Shown here: in pieces, positions 1 through 6,366 of the stretch | How the letters are laid out: every line of letters starts with the position of its first letter | Numbering within the stretch: position 1 is the first letter of the stretch | Source: Clostridia bacterium | GTDB taxonomy: Bacteria; Bacillota; Clostridia; Christensenellales; Aristaeellaceae | Reading direction: 5' to 3' | Assembly (NCBI GenBank): GCA_900769075.1 | Contig: CAAGFE010000043.1 | Coordinates: 1 to 16,056 of the forward strand | Length of the DNA stretch: 16,056 nucleotides | Position numbers and translations under genes: made by a program | Notes under the pieces: generated by a model | Told to the model about the DNA's origin: nothing | The model's database searches: none | Seen by the model: only the letters and a program-made list of their open reading frames with translations

Positions 1-126
1 AAGCTGCAAAGATTGCCGGTCTAAACAAATTCCTACGCATCTACTACGCACGTGTAAAGGAGATATACGCACAGTTGGAACCGGCGCTCCTGTTCCAAGA
101 TTCTTCGAGCCCGAGGTAAGACGCCA
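1..126. other. Unassigned left edge, no gene recognised
   Basis: I see no protein gene with a credible start here. The segment has some potential for RNA structure: GCCGGT (15-20) can pair with ACCGGC (80-85), and TTGGAAC (75-81) with GTTCCAA (92-98) around a 10-base loop. An AAAGGAG at 56-62 resembles a ribosome binding site, but no ATG follows at a usable distance. It may be the 5' part of the structured element that follows, or the tail of something outside the window. Confidence 0.3.
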
Positions 127-292
127 CCGCTGCTTGCAGCGGCTTGACCTTGCCGGGTTGCTGAAAAAAGTGTATCCTGCTCGCTTCGACGGCGAGAACA
201 TCTTCCTGTTCCTGAGTTCCTCTCGCCGTCGGTGTGTTTGCTGTACACTTTTTTCAGCGTTCAGGCAAGGTTGGCGGCTCGCTAACTTTTTT
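127..292 (+). ncRNA. Candidate structured small RNA ending in an intrinsic terminator
   Basis: This stretch folds back on itself with several perfect stems in order. CCGCTGC/GCAGCGG (127-133/136-142) is a tight hairpin. ACCTTGCC (147-154) pairs with GGCAAGGT (264-271), GCTGAAAAAAGTGTA (160-174) with TACACTTTTTTCAGC (244-258), and CGACGGCGAGA (187-197) with TCTCGCCGTCG (221-231). The unpaired parts between them are symmetric (5 by 5 and 12 by 12 nt), leaving one long rod with a 23-nt end loop. It is followed by a GTTGGCG/CGCTAAC stem (270-276/280-286) and six T, an intrinsic terminator on the plus strand. The outer rod stem and the terminator stem share 270-271, so they compete slightly. I cannot assign a family: the motifs of SRP RNA, tmRNA and RNase P are absent. 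The rod with a symmetric central bubble recalls 6S RNA in outline only. A miniature transposon with inverted ends is the main alternative. Confidence 0.4.
270..292 (+). terminator. Intrinsic terminator before the Cys-rich gene
   Basis: A 7-bp stem (GTTGGCG 270-276, CGCTAAC 280-286, one G-U pair) with a GCT loop is followed directly by six T at 287-292. It would end transcripts entering from the left and isolates the next gene. Confidence 0.6.
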
Positions 293-329
293 CGTTTCCC
301 TATTGACTTTGCTTAGCAGGTTTCTTTTG

Positions 330-356
330 CACACATTCGCGCCAACGGCATAGTTT
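330..356 (+). promoter_or_regulatory. Possible sigma-K-like sporulation promoter
   Basis: CATAGTTT at 349-356 fits the mother-cell -10 pattern CATAnnnT, and an AC at 331-332 lies 16 bases upstream, as in sigma-K promoters. No good sigma-A hexamer pair with a 17-bp spacer is visible in front of the Cys-rich gene, although a lone TTGACT occurs at 303-308. The motif is short and could be chance; the cysteine-rich product makes it more plausible. Confidence 0.3.
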
Positions 357-422
357 GCTCGTGAAGGCTCCGCAAGGCATGAGGCCCTGCACGAAGCCGA
401 ACGAATAAGGAGGCGTGATGCA

Positions 423-1325
423 ATGTCCTTCTACAGCTACAAGAATGCCAATGCGTCCTGCTGTCCCGGCATGATCGCCGGCGACGCGACCAAGGGATTG
501 CAGGAGAAGGTCTGCGTGCAGGTGAAACGGGTCTACGACAGCGCCCTGTGGCAGGAGCAGATCGACAACGCGGTGGTCACGATCACCAGCTTCGCCCAGG
601 TCAGCAGCGGCTGCGGCTGCGGCTGCAATGCCTGCAACGCTTGCAATCCCTGCGGCTGTAACCCTTGCAGCCCCTGCGGCTGCGATGGCTGCGGGCACAC
701 CGGCAACTGCGACGCCTGCGCAGATACAATCCCGCCGACCTCTACCCCCGTGCCGCCCATCACCTTCGAAAGCTGCCGTTCCTCCACCACGGAAGCAAGC
801 ATCCGGAACCTGTCCGTCGAGCGTCTGTGCGATCGCCCCTGCTTTGCCCGCGTGCGCTGCACGGTCGATGTTCCCATTGATATTCTCTTCATGGACAGCC
901 GCTGCATTGAATACATCGGCAAGGGCGTGGTCAGCGTGGACCGCGACGTGCTGCTTTCCATCCCGGACGAATCCATCGTGCCCTACACGCTGGAAGCCAT
1001 GGCCAGCGCGATCTGCGTATCCGGCTGCTTCGTGGGCAATAACCAGTTCAAGATGACGGTCTGCGTCACCATCATTCTGAAGGTCCTGGCGGACGTGGAG
1101 ATCCTGGTACCCAGCTACGGCTACTGCGCCATTCCGCCGGCGGAGGAATTCGCGGACAGCGTCTGCACCGAATTCTTCTCCCTGCCGCTTTTCCCGACGG
1201 CATCGCCCTGCAACACGGGCCATGTCAGCGCCCAGAACGTGGGCTGCACCTGCACCAACTCCTGCCGCTGTGACTGCACCAGCAAGGGCTGCGGACACGG
1301 CAACAGCTGCAGCTGCAGCTGCTAA
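423..1325 (+). CDS. Cysteine-rich 300-residue protein, possibly a spore-surface component
   Basis: I do not recognise an established family. The start is the ATG nine bases after AAGGAGG (407-413). The product has 36 cysteines in 300 residues. A CC pair lies near the N-terminus. A run of CGC/NxC repeats (CGCGCNACNACNPCGC type) covers about residues 60-88. A central part with beta-type alternation (about 110-255) has scattered Cys, and the C-terminal tail is again CxC-rich and ends in CSCSC. There is no signal peptide or membrane segment. The early segment EKVCVQVKRVYDS looks like a conserved core. Cys-dense, signal-less proteins of this sort in Clostridia are often crosslinked spore-coat components, and the candidate sigma-K promoter upstream fits. 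A metal-binding protein is the alternative. Function is inferred, not shown. Confidence 0.85.
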   Translation: MSFYSYKNANASCCPGMIAGDATKGLQEKVCVQVKRVYDSALWQEQIDNAVVTITSFAQVSSGCGCGCNACNACNPCGCNPCSPCGCDGCGHTGNCDACADTIPPTSTPVPPITFESCRSSTTEASIRNLSVERLCDRPCFARVRCTVDVPIDILFMDSRCIEYIGKGVVSVDRDVLLSIPDESIVPYTLEAMASAICVSGCFVGNNQFKMTVCVTIILKVLADVEILVPSYGYCAIPPAEEFADSVCTEFFSLPLFPTASPCNTGHVSAQNVGCTCTNSCRCDCTSKGCGHGNSCSCSC

Positions 1326-1334
1326 ACAGAACAA

Positions 1335-1363
1335 GCGCCGCTTTCGATGATCGAAGGCGGCGC
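1335..1363. terminator. Bidirectional terminator between convergent genes
   Basis: A 13-bp stem with one G-U pair (GCGCCGCTTTCGA 1335-1347, TCGAAGGCGGCGC 1351-1363) has a TGA loop. On the minus strand it is followed by a T-rich stretch (TTGTTCTGTTT), so it serves best as the end of the kinase operon; it also closes the Cys-rich gene. Confidence 0.7.
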
Positions 1364-1371
1364 GTCTGTGT

Positions 1372-2805
1372 TCAGGTGGCATCCTCGCTGATGGTACGGG
1401 TGCTCTTGAGGCTTTCCTGCTTTTCGGGCAGATCCACATAGAACGTGGAGCCTACGCCTACTTTGCTGCGGACGCGGAGCTTACCGCCGTGGGCCATCAC
1501 GATGATCCTCGCAATGGACAGGCCCAAGCCGTGCCCGCCGCTTTCGGAGTGACGGGCTGCATCGGCCCGGTAGAAGCGCTCGAAGATCTTCGGCAGATCC
1601 TCCTGGGAGATGCCCGGTCCGTTGTCCGCGACGGAGAGGGTCACGCCGCCGGGCTTACGCTCCACGCCCAGCTGGATGACGCCGCCCTTGGGCGTGTATT
1701 TGACCGCGTTGTCGCACAGGATGCGCATCACCTGCTTGACCATGCTGCGGTCGCCCTCCATGGGGCAGCTGACGGCGGGGGAGAGGATGAAGGTGTCCTC
1801 CGGGGTCACCATGGCAGCCTCACGATGAAGCTCAGTCAGCACATCCAGCGCATCGAAGGCTTCCATCTCCATCATCAGGGTCTTTTTGTCGTGGCGTGCA
1901 AGGAAGAGCAGGCTTTCCACCAGCTCCTTCATACTCTGCGTTTCCTGGGCGATGGCGTTGATGGCCTCGTCCAGCACCTCGGGATCGCTCTTGCCCCAGC
2001 GATTGAGCATGTTGATATACCCTTGCAGCACAGCGATGGGCGTGCGCAGCTCGTGGCTTGCATCTGAAACGAACTGCTTCTGACTGTTATAGCTGCGCTC
2101 AATGCGGTCCAGCATGCTGTTGATGACAACTGCCAGGTCGCGCAGCTCGTTCTTTGTGCCCGCAATGTTAATGCGGTTGGACAAATTCGATGCGGAGAGG
2201 GTGGACGCCAATTCGGTGATGTCCCGAATCGGTTCCAGCACCGTGTGGTTGAGATTCTCCCTGCTGCGGATGAAGGACAGAATGCGGAGCAAATCGCAGA
2301 ACAGCAGCGCCGCCATGACGGTCACCCAGGCATAGAATGCCTTCCACAGGGTGAAGCTGATGATCACCGTCATGCCGGAATCGTGCTGGGCGGTGACCGT
2401 CAGGTAAAAGCCTTCCCAATCGGCAAGGGTAAAATCCAGCAGCGGGAGGGGCTCCCCTGAAAAGGGGGTGGGCACCAATTCAGCCTTCGTGACCTCGCTG
2501 TGGCGGATGACAGCAGGGGAGAAATGACCATTCTCTTCCGCCCCTGCAAAGCGAAGGCGGTTCACCGTGTCGTTGATGTCCGTGACCATGAATCCGCAGA
2601 GCACGAGGGTCATCACCAGCATGACCGGCAGCGTCGTTTTCAGCAGCTGCCAGGAATAGTGCAGGGCGATGCGGAAGGTCAGCGACAGGCGGAAGTTGCT
2701 CATCACATGCTTCACCCGGCCGTGGAGCCCGCGGCGTGTTTCCCTGCTTGCCTTGCGGAGCCGCCTTTTTTCCCGCTTGATCTCTCTTTTCGATCGCTTA
2801 CTCAT
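1372..2805 (-). CDS. Sensor histidine kinase, HAMP type, partner of the adjacent response regulator
   Basis: Membrane sensor kinase of 477 residues, autophosphorylating on His and passing phosphate to the regulator encoded just upstream. I place the start at 2805, where ATGAGTAA overlaps the regulator's stop by 8 nt, so translation is probably coupled; the open frame runs further upstream but inside the regulator gene. Order of parts: a very basic cytoplasmic tail (1-33), TM1 about 57-76, an extracytoplasmic loop of about 75 residues, TM2 about 153-172, HAMP about 175-235, HisKA with SHELRTPI (His251), then the ATPase domain with the N box DNAVKYTP (Asn366), DNGPGI (394-399), FERFYRAD and GGHGLGLS (423-430). 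All catalytic boxes are intact. The loop has no recognised sensor fold, so the signal is unknown. The basic tail is unusual. Confidence 0.93.
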   Translation of the reverse strand: MSKRSKREIKREKRRLRKASRETRRGLHGRVKHVMSNFRLSLTFRIALHYSWQLLKTTLPVMLVMTLVLCGFMVTDINDTVNRLRFAGAEENGHFSPAVIRHSEVTKAELVPTPFSGEPLPLLDFTLADWEGFYLTVTAQHDSGMTVIISFTLWKAFYAWVTVMAALLFCDLLRILSFIRSRENLNHTVLEPIRDITELASTLSASNLSNRINIAGTKNELRDLAVVINSMLDRIERSYNSQKQFVSDASHELRTPIAVLQGYINMLNRWGKSDPEVLDEAINAIAQETQSMKELVESLLFLARHDKKTLMMEMEAFDALDVLTELHREAAMVTPEDTFILSPAVSCPMEGDRSMVKQVMRILCDNAVKYTPKGGVIQLGVERKPGGVTLSVADNGPGISQEDLPKIFERFYRADAARHSESGGHGLGLSIARIIVMAHGGKLRVRSKVGVGSTFYVDLPEKQESLKSTRTISEDAT

Positions 2806-3478
2806 AGCTGAACATGTATCCCACCGCGCGGATGGTGTGAATGGTCTTGATGTCGAAGGGCTCATCGATCTTGTGGCGCAGATAGCGGATGTACACGTCC
2901 ACCACGTTGGTGTCGCCTGCGTAGTCGTAGCCCCATACGTCGGACAGCAGCGTGTCGCGGGTGACAGCCTGGCCTTTGTGCGCCATCAGGTACCTGAGCA
3001 GGTCAAACTCCTTTTTGGTGAGGGAGATGGGCATCCCGTCCCAGCTGACGGCATACTTCGTCGGATCCAGCACCAGCTTGCCCGCGGTCATCACGTTTGC
3101 GGCGGGCGCGTTGGCCGCGCGGTGCTTCTTCAGCCCCACACGGATGCGGGCCAGCAGCTCCTCAATGGCGAAGGGCTTGGTCATGTAGTCATCGGCGCCC
3201 ATATCCAGCCCCATGACCTTGTCGGAAACATCATCCTTCGCCGTCAGCATGATGATGGGCAGATCGCTTTCATGGCGCAGGCGGCGGCACACCTCAATGC
3301 CGCTGAGCTCGGGGAGCATCAGGTCAAGGATCATCAGATCCGGCTTCCAGGTCAGGGCCTTTTCCAGACCGGTGCGTCCGTCGCCGGCAGTGTCCACCTC
3401 ATAGCCCTCGTGCTGAAGCTCCAGTTCCAGGAATCGGGCAATCTTCCGCTCGTCCTCCACAATCAGAATGCGGCTCAT
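2798..3478 (-). CDS. OmpR-family response regulator
   Basis: DNA-binding regulator of 226 residues. The receiver domain (about 1-118) has the acidic pair Glu8-Asp9, phospho-acceptor Asp52 (LDLMLP), the T of MLTAKD and the K of TKPF. The winged-helix effector domain (about 130-226) contains LTKKEFDLLRYL, the DVWGYDY turn and VDVYIRYLRHKID, all typical of the ArlR/OmpR group. I prefer the ATG at 3478, eight bases after GGAG; an in-frame GTG at 3487 would add three residues and also has a possible binding site. The gene follows the DUF4342 gene on the same strand after a modest terminator, so read-through from that promoter is possible. Three phased direct repeats before the DUF4342 gene are a candidate target. 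Confidence 0.93.
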   Translation of the reverse strand: MSRILIVEDERKIARFLELELQHEGYEVDTAGDGRTGLEKALTWKPDLMILDLMLPELSGIEVCRRLRHESDLPIIMLTAKDDVSDKVMGLDMGADDYMTKPFAIEELLARIRVGLKKHRAANAPAANVMTAGKLVLDPTKYAVSWDGMPISLTKKEFDLLRYLMAHKGQAVTRDTLLSDVWGYDYAGDTNVVDVYIRYLRHKIDEPFDIKTIHTIRAVGYMFSYE

Positions 3479-3512
3479 CCCACTCACTCCGTTTCTCCGT
3501 GATATGCAAAAG

Positions 3513-3539
3513 GGAATGCGCAGAAAGCCTGTGCATTCC
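3513..3539 (-). terminator. Terminator after the DUF4342 gene
   Basis: An 11-bp stem with one G-U pair (GGAATGCGCAG 3513-3523, CTGTGCATTCC 3529-3539) has an AAAGC loop. On the minus strand it is followed by CCTTTTGC, a short T run. It lies between the DUF4342 gene and the response regulator and is probably leaky. Confidence 0.55.
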
Positions 3540-3546
3540 GATGGGG

Positions 3547-4239
3547 TTACTCAACCGTAGCGCTGGAATAACCCTCGCTGTCGCTCTCGATGGTCACGTT
3601 GCCGTCCTGGCTTTCCACCTGAACGGGCACGTTCATGGTCGGGTAGCTGGGGCGGTAGGTGGGTTCGGGGCGGTTGACGGTGTAGTAGCTGCGTTCCCCG
3701 GCAGTATTTTCCGCCGTGGAATCAGCGGCCTTCTCCTCATTCATGGCCGACTGGAAGCCGCGGGTAAAGTCGCTCACGGAGGACTTGACGTTTTCCGCCG
3801 CGTTGCGAACGGTGCGCTCCAGGTTTTCGCCGTCGAAGGCGTGGTCGGTTTCGAAGGAAATCCTGTAGCCCAGCACCATCGCCAGAATCGCGCCGACGAT
3901 CACCAGATGGGGGCTGATCAGCACGCTCAGCGCGACGAAAAGGGAGCTGACGTTGAGGATGGGTGTATCCTCCCTGCGAACCTTGAGGCGGGCCCGGAAG
4001 CACTTGTGCAGCAGATTCATCACTGCGGATTTGCCGTTCCCCTTGCCGGCGGCGGAGGAGAAAGGCGCCTTCTGCTTGGGCGCTTCGCTGCCTTCCTTGA
4101 TGCGGCCGTTGCGTTCCAGGTCAACCAGCGCGCGGGCCACGTTGCCGTTGTGATAATCCAGCAGTGCAACCGCTTCCTGATAGGAGATGCCGCTCTTGCG
4201 GCGGATAAGTTCGATGTCTTCAATGGTGTAGGCAGCCAT
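3547..4239 (-). CDS. UBA-like/DUF4342 membrane protein
   Basis: Protein of 230 residues. The first 45 residues form a UBA/NAC-type three-helix module (IEDIELIRRKSGISYQEAV, then NGNVARALVDLE). A low-complexity linker (45-70) leads to a DUF4342-type region (about 70-130) with one or two hydrophobic stretches (97-124) that should span or dip into the membrane. The tail (130-230) is acidic, Ser/Pro/Tyr-rich and probably disordered. Start ATG 4239 follows AAGGGG with a 10-base gap. Biochemical function is unknown for the family. Context suggests an envelope-stress output: it sits directly upstream of the two-component pair, and its promoter carries phased repeats suited to an OmpR-type activator. 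Confidence 0.85.
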   Translation of the reverse strand: MAAYTIEDIELIRRKSGISYQEAVALLDYHNGNVARALVDLERNGRIKEGSEAPKQKAPFSSAAGKGNGKSAVMNLLHKCFRARLKVRREDTPILNVSSLFVALSVLISPHLVIVGAILAMVLGYRISFETDHAFDGENLERTVRNAAENVKSSVSDFTRGFQSAMNEEKAADSTAENTAGERSYYTVNRPEPTYRPSYPTMNVPVQVESQDGNVTIESDSEGYSSATVE

Positions 4240-4291
4240 GGTGGAATACCCCTTTCATGTTGTGAAGTGGCTTGGTCTTTTTGACGATCTC

Positions 4292-4297
4292 ATCATA
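4292..4297 (-). promoter_or_regulatory. Extended -10 of the DUF4342 promoter, poor -35
   Basis: On the minus strand TATGAT is preceded by TGG, an extended -10. The hexamer 17 bases upstream is AAGCAA (4315-4320), a poor -35, which suggests that the promoter depends on an activator. Confidence 0.5.
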
Positions 4298-4319
4298 CCA
4301 CAGTCCGCCCCGCCTTGCT

Positions 4320-4359
4320 TGAGAAACTGGCAAGGAAATCATGAGAAACAGATGAGAAA
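4320..4359 (-). promoter_or_regulatory. Three phased TTTCTCA direct repeats, candidate response-regulator binding site
   Basis: On the minus strand TTTCTCA occurs at 4353-4359, 4342-4348 and 4320-4326, with start-to-start distances of 11 and 22 bp, one and two helical turns. Two copies extend to TTTCTCAT. The copy nearest the gene touches the -35 position. Direct repeats in helical phase just upstream of a weak -35 are the usual arrangement for OmpR/PhoB-type activators. The assignment to the neighbouring regulator is inference. Confidence 0.45.
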
Positions 4360-4379
4360 ACGGCTGAAACCATATCAGA

Positions 4380-4407
4380 AAGCCTCCGCACGCGGGCACG
4401 GAGGCTT
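4380..4407 (-). terminator. Terminator after the DUF2695 gene
   Basis: A perfect 9-bp stem (AAGCCTCCG 4380-4388, CGGAGGCTT 4399-4407) lies just after the stop codon of the DUF2695 gene. The T run on the minus strand is short (CTTTCTG), so termination may be partial. Confidence 0.6.
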
Positions 4408-4413
4408 GCATCC

Positions 4414-4689
4414 TTACAGCTCGTAATCCTCGTAGCAGTTTTTCAGCACTTCGCAGTCGCAGTATCCGCCCATGGTTTCCAGCTCCGTGAGGATGGCCTC
4501 GTGCTGCATGAAATCCACGTTTGCGTCCAGCCACTCCTGGGTGAACCGCCAGGTGTGGTTGCAGCCGCCCTCCTGAATGCGTACGTCCACGAAGGAGAAC
4601 AGGTCAGCCGCCTGGTTGGCGGACAGAAGGTGGGTGATCCTCTGCTGGCCCTTGTGTTCCATCTTCATCATCCTGCTGCTGTGATCCAT
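4414..4689 (-). CDS. DUF2695-type small protein
   Basis: Protein of 91 residues with no signal peptide or membrane segment. The C-terminal half carries the pattern I associate with DUF2695: a CNHTWRFTQEWLD segment followed by GGYCDCEVLKNCYED, with several Cys and one His that could bind metal. The start ATG at 4689 is set by AGGAGG seven bases upstream; that site begins right at the stop codon of the carboxypeptidase gene, so the two are co-transcribed and probably co-translated. Function of the family is unknown to me. Confidence 0.8.
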   Translation of the reverse strand: MDHSSRMMKMEHKGQQRITHLLSANQAADLFSFVDVRIQEGGCNHTWRFTQEWLDANVDFMQHEAILTELETMGGYCDCEVLKNCYEDYEL

Positions 4690-4701
4690 CGGATATCCTC
4701 C

Positions 4702-6144
4702 TCATTTGACGTAACGGTTCTTGTTCTTGGGCAGGCGGGCGTAATGGCGCTTATAGCTGCGGATGACGGCACGGATGATCAGGATGATGGCCGTCACGAC
4801 CAGCAGCGGGGAAAGGAAAATCAGCACGATCTCAATCGTCAGGGGCGGGAAGGGATTCGGGTCCGCCTCCGTGGCTGCAATGATATCCGCCAGGGACGGC
4901 GGCCGATCCTTGCGCGCCACAACGGAGCGGGTGGCCAGCAGATTGTACACCACCGCTTCGCCCTCATCGGTCACATAGGTCATCCTGCCGATGATTTCGC
5001 CTGCGGTGATGGGCGCCTTCAGTTCCCTGGTGTACTGAACCAGCACCAGATCGCGCAGGTGCTCGGTCATGTAGTCGATTTCATCGTAGGTACCGCTGAT
5101 TTCCACCTTCTTGGTGGGATCAACGGGCGAGGCAGTCAGCTCCAGCTCGCCCAGGCCGGGGTCGCTGCGGTCGTATCCAACGGTGTATACCTTCAGCGGA
5201 TTGGCCAGGTACATATCCGTCAGCGTGGTGTGGGTGTACTGGCTGAAGCCGTACTCAAACAGCTTCTTGGTGTCGCGCCACACGTCGTAGCGGGTGGAAT
5301 AGAGCACCACGGAGATCAGCTCCACGCCGTCCTTCTCCGCCGCGCCGACGTAGCAGTAGCCTGCCGCGTCCGTCGTGCCGGACTTGATGCCCTTGATGTA
5401 TTCGTAATAGTAGCTGTTCGCTTCGCCGTTGTAGGTCTTGAGCATGATGCGGTGACCGGTGGAGATCATCCGCTCCTTCTGCATGTTGGTTTGGGACATC
5501 TGATGCCGGTCAGAACCGACAATCTCCCGGAAGGTATCGTTTTTCATCGCCTCGCAGGCCAGGGTCGCCAGGTCGCGGGCGGTGGTATAATGGTAATCGT
5601 TGTGCAGACCATGGGGGTTCATGAAGTTGGTGTTTGTCATGCCGAAGGACTGGGCGGTCTGGTTCATCAGGTCAACGAAGGCCGCCTCTGTGCCGCTGAC
5701 GTGCTCTGCCACGGTGATGGCCGCATCGTTGCCGGAGCGAAGGATCGTGCCGTACAGCAGGTCCTCCATCGTCAGCTGTTCCCCCTCGATCAGCCCCAGC
5801 ACGGAGGACTCGGGATCCAGCTGGGTGCGGACGCCGGTCTTGGAGCCGTTGTAGCTGACCGTGACCATCTCGCTCATATCCTCGGTGTTTTCCAGCCCCA
5901 GCAGTACGGTCATGATCTTTGTGGTGGAAGCGGGGTACATGAGCCTGTCCGCATCCTTTTCAAAGATCACATCGCCGCTGGTCTGCTCAATCAGGATGCA
6001 GGATAGGGCGACGATGTCATCTTCGGTCAGGAGCTCGGGGTGGTCAGCGTCATATGCAGCAAAGGCGGTGCATGGCGATAACAGGATCAGGGCGAGCAGC
6101 AGCATGCAGATTGCGCGGGATAGAAGGGTTTTCATAGCCTGCAA
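4702..6144 (-). CDS. dacA: Serine-type D-Ala-D-Ala carboxypeptidase (penicillin-binding protein, S11 family)
   Basis: Trims the terminal D-Ala from peptidoglycan stem peptides outside the membrane. All three active-site motifs are present: S73-T-T-K (PASTTKIMT), S137-G-N and K254-S-G-T. A signal peptide (about 1-29, ending AFA) leads the protein. After the catalytic domain comes a beta-rich region (about 300-400). The C-terminus has a real transmembrane helix (about 437-460) and a basic cytoplasmic end, not the amphipathic anchor of classic DacA. Start choice is uncertain: TTG at 6144 sits nine bases after AAAGGGG, while ATG at 6135 is 18 bases away; I prefer TTG. Total 480 residues, somewhat long for the family because of the tail. 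The gene is followed 12 nt later by the DUF2695 gene. Confidence 0.93.
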   Translation of the reverse strand: MQAMKTLLSRAICMLLLALILLSPCTAFAAYDADHPELLTEDDIVALSCILIEQTSGDVIFEKDADRLMYPASTTKIMTVLLGLENTEDMSEMVTVSYNGSKTGVRTQLDPESSVLGLIEGEQLTMEDLLYGTILRSGNDAAITVAEHVSGTEAAFVDLMNQTAQSFGMTNTNFMNPHGLHNDYHYTTARDLATLACEAMKNDTFREIVGSDRHQMSQTNMQKERMISTGHRIMLKTYNGEANSYYYEYIKGIKSGTTDAAGYCYVGAAEKDGVELISVVLYSTRYDVWRDTKKLFEYGFSQYTHTTLTDMYLANPLKVYTVGYDRSDPGLGELELTASPVDPTKKVEISGTYDEIDYMTEHLRDLVLVQYTRELKAPITAGEIIGRMTYVTDEGEAVVYNLLATRSVVARKDRPPSLADIIAATEADPNPFPPLTIEIVLIFLSPLLVVTAIILIIRAVIRSYKRHYARLPKNKNRYVK

Positions 6145-6184
6145 AACATCCGCCCCCTTTCGATAGCATAATCATACAAAATAC

Positions 6185-6213
6185 ATTATAGCATTTCCCG
6201 GCAGATTTGTACA
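6185..6213 (-). promoter_or_regulatory. Sigma-A promoter of the carboxypeptidase operon
   Basis: On the minus strand a perfect -10 TATAAT (6185-6190) with an extended TGC lies 17 bases from TGTACA (6208-6213), a 4-of-6 match to the -35 consensus. Confidence 0.75.
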
Positions 6214-6266
6214 GCCGAACGTGTGCAGAAGCGCAAAAAATCCTGCGGGAGGCTGGCGCCGAATCC

Positions 6267-6308
6267 GGTGATGGAAACGTATGGCGGGTCCGAATCCATC
6301 ACCCCGCC
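6267..6308. repeat. Two overlapping, mutually exclusive inverted repeats
   Basis: GGTGATGGA (6267-6275) pairs perfectly with TCCATCACC (6295-6303), while GGCGGG (6283-6288) can pair with CCCGCC (6303-6308), so only one hairpin can form fully. They lie between the uppP terminator and the carboxypeptidase promoter, upstream of the predicted transcription start. If transcribed, they belong to read-through RNA; otherwise they may be a protein-binding site. Confidence 0.35.
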
Positions 6309-6332
6309 AGGAAAGATTTACATACGTTACAC

Positions 6333-6359
6333 AAAAAACCTGTCCGCGGATCGGACAGG
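6333..6359 (-). terminator. Intrinsic terminator of uppP
   Basis: A perfect 8-bp stem (CCTGTCCG 6339-6346, CGGACAGG 6352-6359) is followed on the minus strand by six T. It starts seven bases after the uppP stop codon. Confidence 0.85.
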
Positions 6360-6366
6360 CTGATGG

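Noticed and set aside
56..118. Short frame starting at TTG (75) after AAAGGAG
   Set aside because: Only 14 codons, with a rare start at a long distance from the ribosome site; nothing else supports it.
40..126. Resemblance of CTACGCACG to the 3' domain of tmRNA
   Set aside because: No T-arm GGTTCGA, no acceptor stem and no CCA follow, and no tag reading frame precedes it.
147..271. Miniature inverted-repeat transposon
   Set aside because: Inverted ends are present but I see no convincing target duplication, the inner stems do not look like decayed transposon arms, and a terminator directly abuts; kept as an alternative to a small RNA.
300..1439. 379-codon minus-strand open frame opposite the Cys-rich gene
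   Set aside because: Ala/His/Arg-rich shadow that also crosses the terminator at 1335-1363 and the kinase gene end.
2806..2865. Upstream extension of the histidine kinase frame
   Set aside because: It lies inside the response regulator gene and has no kinase-like sequence; the ATG overlapping the regulator stop is the normal arrangement.
4501..6006. 501-codon plus-strand open frame opposite the carboxypeptidase gene
   Set aside because: Shadow of dacA, which has all three active-site motifs on the other strand.
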